DNA of 33,839 nt from the IMG/VR virus record IMGVR_UViG_3300032132_000764, positions 1 through 33,839 of that record, one strand, 5' to 3'. Shown here one piece after another: positions 8,809 to 17,677 of the stretch (the stretch's first letter is position 1; each line of letters begins with the position of its first letter). Made by a program: the position numbers and the translations under genes. The notes below the pieces were generated by a model, which saw only the letters and a program-made list of their open reading frames with translations, was not told where the DNA came from and ran no database searches. This DNA is from a virus.

Positions 8809-11748
8809 CTATTCGTTGATAATGGTCCCGGTCCAACTGCCGCCGCCAGTTTTATCAGTGATATCAATATTGTTTGGATTATATACGTTAATCGTACCAA
8901 ACGCCGAACAGGCCGGATGCGTGTTCGGTTCTTCAGTTTCCGCGCCCTCTAAAGACATGATCGTGAACGACCCTGACGAATAGGCGGAAACATCAATGCG
9001 AAAATGATCAAACTCAACGATAGCGCCGTTGCCAATCGTGAAGGCCTTTCGGCACGTTGAGCCTGATTGGATAACCAAGCCGCCGCCCTCTTTGCCACGG
9101 AATCTCCAAGTCCCAAGCCCGCCGCCCTCGCGTTCGCCGGAATGATAGCCGTTGGCCACGCCGGGCGTAATCGTGAATGCAGTGTTAGAACCATATTTGT
9201 TCCACGTATTGTTGTCAAAATACATGGGCCCGTAGTAGCCGGGGAAGATCCCGAGAAACACCACGTCGAAGCCATTATTCTTGTCGACCAAGACCGAATC
9301 GCGCAACGTGTGACCGAAGCAAGCGTTATGGTAGCCGCCAGAATTGCTGCCAACCGCGCCGAATTCGAAATACTTTGCCGAACTTTCGTTGTAAGGCTGA
9401 AATATGTGATCAAAGTAACCAGCCGCCGGCGGATTGGCCACCATATCGATACCTTCAACGACCATATGCGTCCCGCGCCATGCTTGAATTCGCCGCGGGA
9501 TAATGTTGTTGTTGGTGCCGATCGTTTGAATATCGCCGCGGACGCGTTGCCCGACTTGCTGGCTATGTGATGACACTGGGTTCTGCCCGGCGGCGTCTCC
9601 CATCTTGCCATTGGAAATGCCGGGCTCTATCTGACCGCCGGCCTTTAGAAGCTTTTCGGTATCGGTCCCGATCGTGGTCCAAGCCTCGCCGCCATCCAAC
9701 ATGGATTTGAGGCCGCGCGCGTTTTCGGTGAACGGGCATGCCGGCGTTCGGATCAGATGCAGCCGCTTGCACGATGCCGGATTGAAGCCATACGACACAT
9801 TGCCTGCAATCGACAGGCCGCTAGGTGTGCCCATAAACCAGTCGAACATCTTGAATTGGACGGCGCCGCGTGCGGTGCAAAGTCTCCCGTCGCCAATATT
9901 AACGTTCGCATCCCATCCCATGTAAGGTCGGATGACACGGGCGTCGACCAAGGCGCCAAAGTTGAAATATTGCCGGGAATTGCGGATGGCTTTGAAGTCG
10001 ACCAACCAAAATGATTCGGGTTTGTTCTTGTAACGGCCGCCATAAATCGGTTCGGTCACTTGATCCCAATATTTGGCATGATAGAGCTTCGTCGTAAATG
10101 TAACGGTGTTGCTCGAAATGCTTTCGACCTGCATAGCTTCGCCCAAAGTATGCCTATGCGGCCACCGGGTGAAAAGCGCTTGGCCTGCCTCTTTGAACTC
10201 CGTTTCTTTGCCGAGATACGCCTCCGCGTTCGCCCAAATCTTGCTGAAAGTGCCGAGCTTAATCCAGTCACCAATCGACAGATTGGCCGGCAACGTCGCG
10301 AATGTGACCGTAGTCTTGCCGTCCGGCGCTTCACCGGCCGTATGCGACATGGCGGTGACACGGTTCGTCACCGCGTTGAAATCCATATTGTCGGTGATGG
10401 TCCAGCCGAACTCGTGGGAGCCGCAGTCGATCTGCCGGCCGTTGAAATCGATGACCAGCCGGCCGCCATGGCCGCTGAAGCTGTAGGTCGTGACCCAATT
10501 CGACGTCAAGGTGATGTCGGCAGTCAGCCTGATGACCGTAAGATTTCCAGCGTTGCCGCTGTTCAACGCCGTGGTAATGGCCGAATCCAGCGCCCCACGC
10601 GTTGATACCTTCTTTACCTCCGGCTCCGGCACCGTCGGCGCTGTTGGAATTGCCTCGTCGGCGAACCATTCGTCTGTGGTATTCATCGATGTCGGCGGTG
10701 GTGGCGGCGGTGGCACCACGACGTTGTCCTCGCCGCTCAAGCCGTCATAAGCATCGGCCGGGACCGGCTCGGCGTCGGCGCCAACGGAAAAGAACGATGC
10801 CGGGAACGCCTGGTTGACGTATTCGGTCTTGATCCAACCAGGTGACCGCACCAGCGGGGTAATTCGAAACTCATCGAACAGACCGTGCAGCGGCGCGTCG
10901 ACCGACGTTATCTCGGTCGGCCCGAATAAAAGTTCTTCGCCAGGTGCCACGGCAAAAGGATCGGATACGACCCCGCTTGTGTCTTGCTTCCAATAATGCA
11001 CCCAACTCACGAACTCGCCGTTCACGTACAGCTTCGGTACTTCACCGACGCGCCATGTAATGCAGACGAAAGTGGCCGAAGAGGTAAGCGCACCGCCTTC
11101 AGACCAGTAGTGGAATGAGTTGAGGCCATACTTCAATACGTCGGTCGCACCCGATCCCGACCCACTGGAATTGAATCGAAAATAGTGCCGGTTGGCGCCG
11201 GCAGTGTTCCCGGCAGGGCCGATCGCCCAAATATTTCCTTCTGTCGGCAGGCTATCCGGTTTGCACCAGAACGAAATCGTGACGCTCTCTAAGCCATTTA
11301 GAAACAACGCATCGCCGGACATCAACGAATTGTTGTATTGGCCGGCCCGGCCGATCAACGTGCCGCTTGATGGCGCCGAAAGTACCGTCAAATCGTGGCC
11401 ATTGCCTGATCGGTCGCGGCCATCGCGGGTGTCCCAGACGCCGAGATAGTCACGCCAGAGGCCGGCCGCCGATTGCTCCGTCGCGGCAAGCCCGGCTTTA
11501 CCGGTGTATTGATAAATCGCGGTATCGGCGCCGGTCGCGAGATGCGGGATGCGGACCCATGAAAGCGCGTCGCCGGCCGTGCCGTCGTAGTCGGCCGCTG
11601 CGATCTCATGATCGAGCCGCTGGTCGCCGGCAGTGGCGAACCGTAGGTCGAGCGGACTGGCTCCCTCGATTTCACCGCCCGCCGACCTGGCTTTCAAATA
11701 GTCCTGGCCAGCGATTTTGACCAGGAACGGGAAATTTGTGTGTGGCAT
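8809..11748 (-). CDS. Tail fibre: DUF2341-like + LamG N-terminus, one beta-helix module
   Basis: 979 residues, ATG overlapping the stop of the 51-residue gene upstream (TGATG). The first 330 residues are paralogous to the 1616-residue fibre: both begin MPH.NFPFLVK, carry GGEIEG, then a DUF2341-like strand set (SWVRIPHLATGADTAIYQYT) and a LamG-like domain with RSGNGHDLTV. A proline-rich linker (VVVPPPPPPP) leads to a single beta-helix-like module with many short parallel-strand repeats, ending in FGTINVYNPNNIDITDKTG. I infer a second receptor-binding fibre sharing the attachment half with its paralogue. Whether both occur in one particle is unknown. Confidence 0.75.
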   Translation of the reverse strand: MPHTNFPFLVKIAGQDYLKARSAGGEIEGASPLDLRFATAGDQRLDHEIAAADYDGTAGDALSWVRIPHLATGADTAIYQYTGKAGLAATEQSAAGLWRDYLGVWDTRDGRDRSGNGHDLTVLSAPSSGTLIGRAGQYNNSLMSGDALFLNGLESVTISFWCKPDSLPTEGNIWAIGPAGNTAGANRHYFRFNSSGSGSGATDVLKYGLNSFHYWSEGGALTSSATFVCITWRVGEVPKLYVNGEFVSWVHYWKQDTSGVVSDPFAVAPGEELLFGPTEITSVDAPLHGLFDEFRITPLVRSPGWIKTEYVNQAFPASFFSVGADAEPVPADAYDGLSGEDNVVVPPPPPPPTSMNTTDEWFADEAIPTAPTVPEPEVKKVSTRGALDSAITTALNSGNAGNLTVIRLTADITLTSNWVTTYSFSGHGGRLVIDFNGRQIDCGSHEFGWTITDNMDFNAVTNRVTAMSHTAGEAPDGKTTVTFATLPANLSIGDWIKLGTFSKIWANAEAYLGKETEFKEAGQALFTRWPHRHTLGEAMQVESISSNTVTFTTKLYHAKYWDQVTEPIYGGRYKNKPESFWLVDFKAIRNSRQYFNFGALVDARVIRPYMGWDANVNIGDGRLCTARGAVQFKMFDWFMGTPSGLSIAGNVSYGFNPASCKRLHLIRTPACPFTENARGLKSMLDGGEAWTTIGTDTEKLLKAGGQIEPGISNGKMGDAAGQNPVSSHSQQVGQRVRGDIQTIGTNNNIIPRRIQAWRGTHMVVEGIDMVANPPAAGYFDHIFQPYNESSAKYFEFGAVGSNSGGYHNACFGHTLRDSVLVDKNNGFDVVFLGIFPGYYGPMYFDNNTWNKYGSNTAFTITPGVANGYHSGEREGGGLGTWRFRGKEGGGLVIQSGSTCRKAFTIGNGAIVEFDHFRIDVSAYSSGSFTIMSLEGAETEEPNTHPACSAFGTINVYNPNNIDITDKTGGGSWTGTIINE

Positions 11749-11903
11749 CAGATCGAGACCTTGGAATGATCGATCAGCACATAGCGACGATGTGCGTATG
11801 GGCTCGGCAGCGGCATTTGTCCGGCCTCTAGGCTGTCGAGGCGCCGGCGGATCTGCCGCAGCGCCCTGTCGATTTCTTCGGTGGTATACAAGGTCACGGT
11901 CAT
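11748..11903 (-). CDS. 51-residue protein with HRRxxLID tail
   Basis: A short gene read directly from the sequence. Its ATG overlaps the previous stop by four bases (ATGA) and its TGA overlaps the fibre ATG (TGATG), so it is fully embedded in a translationally coupled chain. The product starts MTVTLYTTEEIDRALRQIRR, forms one predicted helix, and ends PYAHRRYVLIDHSKVSI. The end resembles that of the neighbouring 87-residue protein (YKHRRVILIDSDSQVFL). Function is unknown. The location directly before a fibre suggests a small connector or fibre-assembly factor. Confidence 0.6.
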   Translation of the reverse strand: MTVTLYTTEEIDRALRQIRRRLDSLEAGQMPLPSPYAHRRYVLIDHSKVSI

Positions 11904-12163
11904 AGGAACACCTGACTGTCGGAATCGATTAAGATGACGCGGCGATGCTTATAGCCATTGACGTAGTCGCCGGTGTCGATGGCGATCTGGACCGCCTCGG
12001 TCGGTGTCACCCGCAGGTCGATATAGGCGGCAAGCTCGACCAAGTAGATCACGTCCGGCGCCGGCGGCGGCAGCAGACGTGCATAGGGCGCTGGCGAGGC
12101 CAACGCCAAGACGTCGGGCACCGATGCAACGGCACCGGTGCCGGGTGTTGTTGTACCAATCAT
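11900..12163 (-). CDS. 87-residue protein with HRRxxLID tail
   Basis: Starts at an ATG with GATGAGG upstream, after the heptamer repeat that follows the tape-measure gene. The middle is proline-rich (YARLLPPPAPDVIYLVEL). Then comes RVTPTEAVQIAIDTGDYVNG, and the end is YKHRRVILIDSDSQVFL, which matches the tail of the next small protein. There is no signal peptide or membrane helix. Not a family I can name. The shared tail suggests that both small proteins dock to a common partner, for instance the fibre N-termini encoded next. Confidence 0.6.
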   Translation of the reverse strand: MIGTTTPGTGAVASVPDVLALASPAPYARLLPPPAPDVIYLVELAAYIDLRVTPTEAVQIAIDTGDYVNGYKHRRVILIDSDSQVFL

Positions 12164-12196
12164 TTCGGCCTCATCTGTAACGACAGCAATGTTCGC

Positions 12197-12245
12197 TTAG
12201 TGGTTAGTGGTTAGTGGTTAGTGGTTAGTGGTTAGTGCTTAGTGC
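12197..12245 (-). repeat. Seven tandem copies of a heptamer
   Basis: On the plus strand, TTAGTGG occurs five times in a row, followed by two copies of TTAGTGC, with no interruptions. It lies in the gap between the tape-measure stop and the next gene. A pure 7-base array can change copy number by slippage. Being outside the coding frames, it would alter spacing rather than protein sequence. Confidence 0.9.
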
Positions 12246-12252
12246 CGACTGC

Positions 12253-15200
12253 TCATCCCCATGACTCTCCGCCGCTGGCGTTGCCAGGGCCAGTGCTGCC
12301 GCCGGTGCTGCCGCCGGTGCTGCCGCTGGTGCTGCCGCCGGTTCCAGGACCTGGGCCTGGTTCGCCGCCGCCCAAATGACCTTCCCGACGTTTCAAGACC
12401 CTAATGATCTCCGAGCGTTGCCGTGCCGCCAGTATCGCCGCGTCCGCTGCCTCCTGGCGCGCTTCCTCCTCCAGGATCTGGCGGCGCCTTTCCTCTTCTT
12501 CGCGCTTCGCCTCGTCGCGCATGTCTTCTAGATCCGCGTCGGTCGGCTTGACCGTTTCAAATTTCTCGACCGCCTCGCGCAGTTTTTGGATTTCCTCGAT
12601 CTGGGCTTCCTGCAAGGTTTTGAGGGTCTCCGTCTGGTCTTTGGTGGCGTCAAGATGCAGGGAGGCGAGATCGCCAAGGACGGCGCTTTCGCTTGCGTCA
12701 ACGTCGCCGATCACGCCGCTCAAAACTTTGTTGACTTCCTTGAAGACGTCACCGAACTGGGCGCCGGAGGCAAAATTCTCTTGCGCCAGTTGGATCAGGC
12801 TTTGGCCCGAGCCGACCAGGCCTTGAATGGCCTCGACCTCGCCGCGGCCGGCGCGCTTGGCCAGGGAGCGGAAGTCCGACCGCGCCTCGGCGAACTGCTC
12901 TGCCGGCGACAACTGACCGGAATCGATCCGCAGTCTCCGCTGGAACGCCGTCAACGGATCGCGTAACGCGTCAAACCTGTCGCTCGTGCTGTCAAATATG
13001 ACCCGTCCGGCCTGCTCAAACTGCGTTTCCATATTATCCCGGCCTTTGGCCAGGAAATCGGCCATCAGATCTTTGTCGATTTCGAAACGATCGGCGGCGC
13101 GCTTTAGTTTCTGTTGCTCTGCCTCGTATTTTTCGACCATCTCGACAAAGGGATTAACCAGCGATCCGGCGACGACATTGTCGATTTCGTCCAGAAACGC
13201 GTTGCGCGTTTTGACAAATTCCAAGCCCTTCGACCCGCCCAGCTCTTCGATTTTCTTGGCCGCGAATTCGTCGATGTTTTCGATGAACCCTTGCTCTACA
13301 GCGGTTTCGATCAGGTAGTTGACGGCTTTGTCGTAGTCTCTGATTTGATTGAGCTTGAATTGCGTCTCACGATCACGCTCCTCGCCCGGCCGTGTAATCG
13401 GCTGATGATTTTCGTCGAAGTCGATCGGGACCGGTTGCAAGTCCTTTAGCTTGGGGACATAGCCGACTTCGTATCGTATGCCGCCACTCTCTGTCGTCGA
13501 AGAGCCGACGGATAGGTCTACAAGGTTCTTGAAATTCCCGCCAACGACGTCCTGCAAAAAGTACAACTCATCGATGAACTGATTCGAGGCTGCTATGGCG
13601 TCGCCGACAGTGGCATCACGTTTGCGATTGATTTTCGAATGGCCGATAACGCCGTCGCCGCGCGCCTCAAGCCTTGCGGTGCCCCGACTTGTTTCGTTGC
13701 CGCCGTCGCCGGCATAAAGGCCGCCGACAATGTTCCCGATACTGGCGCCGATAGCGGGTTGACCAAAATACGCGCCAATGACACCGCCACCGACAGTGGC
13801 GAGTTTCTGGCTGCGCGGCTGATCCGACAACAGGCTGCCGGCGACGATCATTCCGGCGCCGGCATAGCTTGCACCGGTTCCGCCGAACGGTTCAAACCCT
13901 GATCCCGCCTGCGCGTTCGGCCCGCCCGCCAGCCCGCCTTGCGCTTGCGTGTAAGCGTCGATTTGGGAGGTTCCCGGCGATGACGCGCCGTAATACGTGT
14001 CACCGACCCAACCCGTAGCCCCGCCCGTTGGCTGCGCGGAAAACACATTGCCAATGGTCACCCCTTTACCGGCTTTGGTTTCGGTCGTGACTGATTCCGA
14101 TATCGCCCTAAACACCAGTGCCGACGCGATTTCCGCCACCGCGTCTTCCATGATGTCCACAATCGTCTCGGCGAAATCCCGAAAGCTTGTAATATTGCCG
14201 TCCAACGCGTCGCGGAAGCTGTTGGCCAGCGTGTTTTGGATGTTCTCGCCGGCCCGGCGCCAGATCTCCTCCGTCCTGCGGGCCGCTTGATTCTCGCGCT
14301 CGACCTGCGCGCGTTTCACCGCGTTCTGTTCGCGTAGGCGTAATATCGCCGCCGCCTGCTCCGTGGTGATATCCTTGTCGTTGGCGCGTAAACGGGCCTC
14401 CAACATCAACAGCTCGGCCAATTCCTTGCGGCCGGCCAGCTCGTGGTCCAGCATCTTGCCTTGGAACTCGAGCTCGGCTTTCGTCCGTTCAAACTGCTGC
14501 AGCTCCGGGCGGTCCACCAGGGCGGTATTGATCCTGCCGTGCGTATCGGACTGGGCATTCAAAATGTCGAGGATCGACTGGGCGGAATCGGCAAGGTCGA
14601 TGGCCTGTTCCGTGCCGCGCGCCCTTAGGTCGTCGATTTTTTGTTGTGCCTCTCCAATCGAGAGCTCGCGCTCGTGCGCCTCGGTCAGGCCATTCAGCTG
14701 CGCCTGCTTCTCCGCCGTGCGCTTGACCTCGGCCTCCACCGTTCCCTGCAGCGTATCGCGGCTTTGCCGCGCCTTTTCGGTGCTCTCGCCCGCGGTCTTC
14801 AATTGCTCCCGTTGGATCTCGAGGGTCGATTGTTCGAGCGCATTCTTCTCAGTGGCGCACGGGTCGCACGCCTTGGCCGCGTTGTTGGTGCTGGGTCTGG
14901 TTCGTTCGTGTTCTTGGCAACGCTCGAAAGCGGATTTTCCGTCGAACCCACCATCAACCGATCCCGCCGCATCGGCCCGGATCCCGCGCCAACGCCCCGC
15001 CGATCCGGTACCGCCAGCGTCCGGCGCCAAATCGCCAAAGCCGCCGAATTGGCCATATCCATCAACGGTCGCCAAGCTGCCGTTCAACCCATGCACCGCA
15101 AACTCAAACTGATGCAGCGCGTCAGCCGTTTGGTAGAGATCCTGCGCCAGATGGCTCGTGCCCGCGCCACCGCCGTCGCCGGCCGCCGCCAACGCCCCGG

Positions 15201-16914
15201 CGAGGTTGCCGATCGGCATCCCCATTCCCCCGCCGGCGAGCCGCCGCGGGCCACCCGTATTGTCGCCGGGTTTGTTGAAGCCTTTCGGAGAAACATTGTG
15301 CACGCGGCGCTCCTTGGAAACATAAGATTCAAGGTTACTAACGGTCAGGTTGTAGTACGGATCGGGTGAAACCGAAGCCAGCAGCGCCGCCGCGTCCCCG
15401 GGCACCCGGTTGGCCGGCTCCTCCGCCACCGGTTGGTTGGTGCGCGCCCGGACCAAAGACCCGTCGGCGGCGACCACGGTGCCGTCGCGGCGGATGATCT
15501 CGTCCAGGCACTCGAAGCCGCCCTCGCCCGACAGAAACTGATGCCCCGGCGTCACCCACATGCCGTGGAAATCGAACAGCGGCGTGCCTTGGCCGGTATG
15601 GGTCTCGGTCACCGTCTCGGGCCGCAATGGACCCCGGCCCGCATCCACCGCGCCGTCGAAGGCCATGACCCTGTCGCCGACGCGGACCTCCTCGATCGGC
15701 CTCTCCGTGCCGTCGGCCATCAGGATCGGGGTGCCGGCGCCAAAGCAAAAACTGTGTCTCGGCCGCGGCGCGGCGGCACGGATGGCCGCGGCCGCCCGCG
15801 CGGGATCGGCGCCGGTATTGGTGCGGCTTGCCTCCTCCGCCGTGTCGCCAATTTCCGCTTCGGCGATATCCTTAAGAAATGCAAGCATTTCATCGAACGT
15901 CACCGATCTGATGCCGTCGACCGTGATCCGGGTGTCGGAAATGATATGGGTGATGCCATGAAGCTTGGTTGTAAAGTAGTGCTGGCCGATCAGGCCGCCG
16001 CTTGGATCGTAGGCCACCAAAACCATCTTAGTTGCCTTGCCCAACTCCGGTTTTCTGGCGGCCAGGACAAATTTCTCTCTATAGGTCCCGAGCTTAGTCA
16101 GCAACTTGTCGATCGGCACGGTTTGGTTGTCCAGAAAATGACCGAAAACAGCGCGCCGATTGTAGTCGACCCTCTGTTCCTGCTCGTCCGTCCAATAATC
16201 CGGCGTCTCGACCCGGTCGAAATCGGCGACGCGAAACACCGTGCCCTGGCTGCGGCCCACGCTTGTCACAATGTCCGCGCCAAAGTGGATCTCGACGATT
16301 CTGGCATGCCTTTGCGGGCCGGACTTGGTTTGCCGGATGCTGCCGAGGATGCCGCCGGCGCCCGGCGACGATATGGCGACGACCTGGTCGACCAGCTCTT
16401 CATGTCGGATGGTCAGCCACTTGGCCAGAATGCCGCCGGCGGAATGCCCGGCCACGACGACTTTGGTGAAACCGCGCGCTTTGTCGCTTTTCTTTGCCTT
16501 CACGACAAAGTCGTGCAGCGCTTTAAGCTTCTCTTCCGCCCGCTTCGCAACCACGCCGCCCACCACATTGAATAGCATGGCAAGGCTATCGACGGTATTC
16601 CAGTCCGATTCGTACTCCAGGCCATCGACGTGGATCGACAGTATCTTGTTGTCCGGGTCAAATACGGCAAGCATGCCGACGTTCAATTTGTCGGCGGCGT
16701 CGACGAACTCGAACTCGTTTCGCAGACGGTCGGCCAATTCGGTGCGCGGTGCATCGTTGGGGCCTAGGACTGTGTCCTTGACGGCATTGTGAAAATCGTC
16801 CTCTGTTTTTACATTTTTGAATTTTTTACCGGCACTGACCTGAACCAGCGCATGCCATCTGGCAAGGTCTTCTACGTCTATCGTAGCGACATCTCGCCCG
16901 TTGATTCGTGCCAT
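12253..16914 (-). CDS. Tape-measure protein fused to N-terminal lipase and Hint domain
   Basis: 1553 residues; the upstream stop TAG overlaps the Shine-Dalgarno site (AGGAGA). Residues 1-290 look like a class-3-type lipase: GHSAGG with Ser158, a likely Asp214 in GADIV, and a possible His259 in VFGHFLDN. Residues 390-540 are a PT-HINT/intein-like domain: Cys390 in SFCFGAGTPIL, TPGH (455-458), and terminal VHN with Asn540 followed by Val, so splicing is unlikely but cleavage is possible. Residues about 685-1000 are coiled coil, with a typical tape-measure stretch around SFRDALDGNITSFRDFAETI. A glycine-rich hydrophobic part and a GST-repeat tail follow. Tape measures set tail length and enter the host envelope. 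The added lipase could act on membranes there; that part is inference. Confidence 0.75.
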   Translation of the reverse strand: MARINGRDVATIDVEDLARWHALVQVSAGKKFKNVKTEDDFHNAVKDTVLGPNDAPRTELADRLRNEFEFVDAADKLNVGMLAVFDPDNKILSIHVDGLEYESDWNTVDSLAMLFNVVGGVVAKRAEEKLKALHDFVVKAKKSDKARGFTKVVVAGHSAGGILAKWLTIRHEELVDQVVAISSPGAGGILGSIRQTKSGPQRHARIVEIHFGADIVTSVGRSQGTVFRVADFDRVETPDYWTDEQEQRVDYNRRAVFGHFLDNQTVPIDKLLTKLGTYREKFVLAARKPELGKATKMVLVAYDPSGGLIGQHYFTTKLHGITHIISDTRITVDGIRSVTFDEMLAFLKDIAEAEIGDTAEEASRTNTGADPARAAAAIRAAAPRPRHSFCFGAGTPILMADGTERPIEEVRVGDRVMAFDGAVDAGRGPLRPETVTETHTGQGTPLFDFHGMWVTPGHQFLSGEGGFECLDEIIRRDGTVVAADGSLVRARTNQPVAEEPANRVPGDAAALLASVSPDPYYNLTVSNLESYVSKERRVHNVSPKGFNKPGDNTGGPRRLAGGGMGMPIGNLAGALAAAGDGGGAGTSHLAQDLYQTADALHQFEFAVHGLNGSLATVDGYGQFGGFGDLAPDAGGTGSAGRWRGIRADAAGSVDGGFDGKSAFERCQEHERTRPSTNNAAKACDPCATEKNALEQSTLEIQREQLKTAGESTEKARQSRDTLQGTVEAEVKRTAEKQAQLNGLTEAHERELSIGEAQQKIDDLRARGTEQAIDLADSAQSILDILNAQSDTHGRINTALVDRPELQQFERTKAELEFQGKMLDHELAGRKELAELLMLEARLRANDKDITTEQAAAILRLREQNAVKRAQVERENQAARRTEEIWRRAGENIQNTLANSFRDALDGNITSFRDFAETIVDIMEDAVAEIASALVFRAISESVTTETKAGKGVTIGNVFSAQPTGGATGWVGDTYYGASSPGTSQIDAYTQAQGGLAGGPNAQAGSGFEPFGGTGASYAGAGMIVAGSLLSDQPRSQKLATVGGGVIGAYFGQPAIGASIGNIVGGLYAGDGGNETSRGTARLEARGDGVIGHSKINRKRDATVGDAIAASNQFIDELYFLQDVVGGNFKNLVDLSVGSSTTESGGIRYEVGYVPKLKDLQPVPIDFDENHQPITRPGEERDRETQFKLNQIRDYDKAVNYLIETAVEQGFIENIDEFAAKKIEELGGSKGLEFVKTRNAFLDEIDNVVAGSLVNPFVEMVEKYEAEQQKLKRAADRFEIDKDLMADFLAKGRDNMETQFEQAGRVIFDSTSDRFDALRDPLTAFQRRLRIDSGQLSPAEQFAEARSDFRSLAKRAGRGEVEAIQGLVGSGQSLIQLAQENFASGAQFGDVFKEVNKVLSGVIGDVDASESAVLGDLASLHLDATKDQTETLKTLQEAQIEEIQKLREAVEKFETVKPTDADLEDMRDEAKREEEERRRQILEEEARQEAADAAILAARQRSEIIRVLKRREGHLGGGEPGPGPGTGGSTSGSTGGSTGGSTGPGNASGGESWG
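12293..12340 (-). repeat. 12-base tandem repeat encoding the Gly-Ser-Thr tail
   Basis: Four head-to-tail copies of GTGCTGCCGCCG (plus strand, one substitution in the third) lie inside the tape-measure gene and encode repeated Gly-Ser-Thr-Gly units near its C-terminus. The unit is a multiple of three, so copy-number change would keep the frame. Confidence 0.85.
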
Positions 16915-16926
16915 GTGTCGGTTCTC

Positions 16927-17670
16927 CTACTGTGCCGGCGCGCCCTTTGGCACCAGCAAAATCTCACGGAAATTGATTTCTGGTTTCGCGCCCACGCGGC
17001 AATACCATATGTGTGGGCCAAGGCGATCAGCGGAAATGGAAAAGACCAGTGACTGTGAGAAGGCGATGATCTCACCGGTATTGCGGTCGGTCACTTTGCG
17101 AACATGCCGGGATAAGGTCGAGCCATTGGTTCTTGTTCTCGTCGACTCGTTATCGTAGCGATAGCGGGCGGTAAACGCCTTGATTGGCGTGGTCGCGATG
17201 CAGGTGTGCTGAAATCTACTATACCCGGGGCTGCGGGTTCCCAACGGCCGGTTCGAACGCCACGCTTTTCTTTCCTCAAACAGGGCACAATTGGGGTGGC
17301 CGATCGGCTTTTCCTCGAACCGATAAAGCCCGGGGCCCGGCACGATCGAAAGCAAGTACGCGGTGTAGTCCGCTTCTTTCATCTCCACTTCGACGAAATC
17401 ATAGCCATCGTATTTGATCGCCGATCGACAAATTCCTGAACAGCCCTCCCCACTGCCGTAAACAAATCCCCGCACGTTCTGGACGGTTCGCTTCACGTAA
17501 TACTGCGATTCCTTTTCGCAGACTTCGTCGAACCAGGCCTGCGGGTAGAACAGCGCCGAGCAGCCGGCCAGGGAGAACGCCGCCGGCAATACGGCCACCT
17601 TCAACAACCGCCCCGCGCCCGCCGCGGTGCCGGTCGCCAAGCGCTTCATCTTCCAAATTATCAGTCTCAT
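16927..17670 (-). CDS. Cysteine-rich lipoprotein A, putative immunity partner
   Basis: 247 residues from the ATG at 17670 (a TTG at 17691 is also possible), seven bases after the orphan-lipase stop. The N-terminus has a basic start, a hydrophobic run (VAVLPAAFSLAGC) and a perfect lipobox LAGC with Cys37, so it should be lipidated and placed in the envelope. Six further cysteines (EVC, GCSGIC, NC, TC, YC) could form three disulfides, as expected in the periplasm. It lies 12 bases before the lipase-Hint-tape-measure gene. Immunity proteins of secreted phospholipases (Tle/Tli pairs) are often periplasmic lipoproteins, so I infer protection against the encoded lipase. Superinfection exclusion is another possibility. 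No named family is recognised. Confidence 0.75.
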   Translation of the reverse strand: MRLIIWKMKRLATGTAAGAGRLLKVAVLPAAFSLAGCSALFYPQAWFDEVCEKESQYYVKRTVQNVRGFVYGSGEGCSGICRSAIKYDGYDFVEVEMKEADYTAYLLSIVPGPGLYRFEEKPIGHPNCALFEERKAWRSNRPLGTRSPGYSRFQHTCIATTPIKAFTARYRYDNESTRTRTNGSTLSRHVRKVTDRNTGEIIAFSQSLVFSISADRLGPHIWYCRVGAKPEINFREILLVPKGAPAQ

Positions 17671-17677
17671 AAGCCTC

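Noticed and set aside
12197-12245. CRISPR array
   Set aside because: The units are contiguous 7-base repeats with no spacers.
15295-15747. Hint domain as a true splicing intein
   Set aside because: The residue after the terminal Asn540 is Val, not Cys, Ser or Thr, and no homing endonuclease part is present. Cleavage is more likely than splicing.
15433-16575. Long plus-strand open frame (380 codons) opposite the tape-measure gene
   Set aside because: It mirrors the high-GC third positions of the minus-strand gene, has no ribosome site or recognisable domain, and lies across the clear lipase and Hint domains. The same applies to the plus-strand frames at 14363-15112, 14641-15369 and 20324-21163.
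12253-16914. The lipase-tape-measure fusion as a tailocin or gene transfer agent component
   Set aside because: Terminase, portal, scaffold and capsid genes are all present and look intact, which argues for a full phage. The gene content does not resemble the RcGTA cluster.
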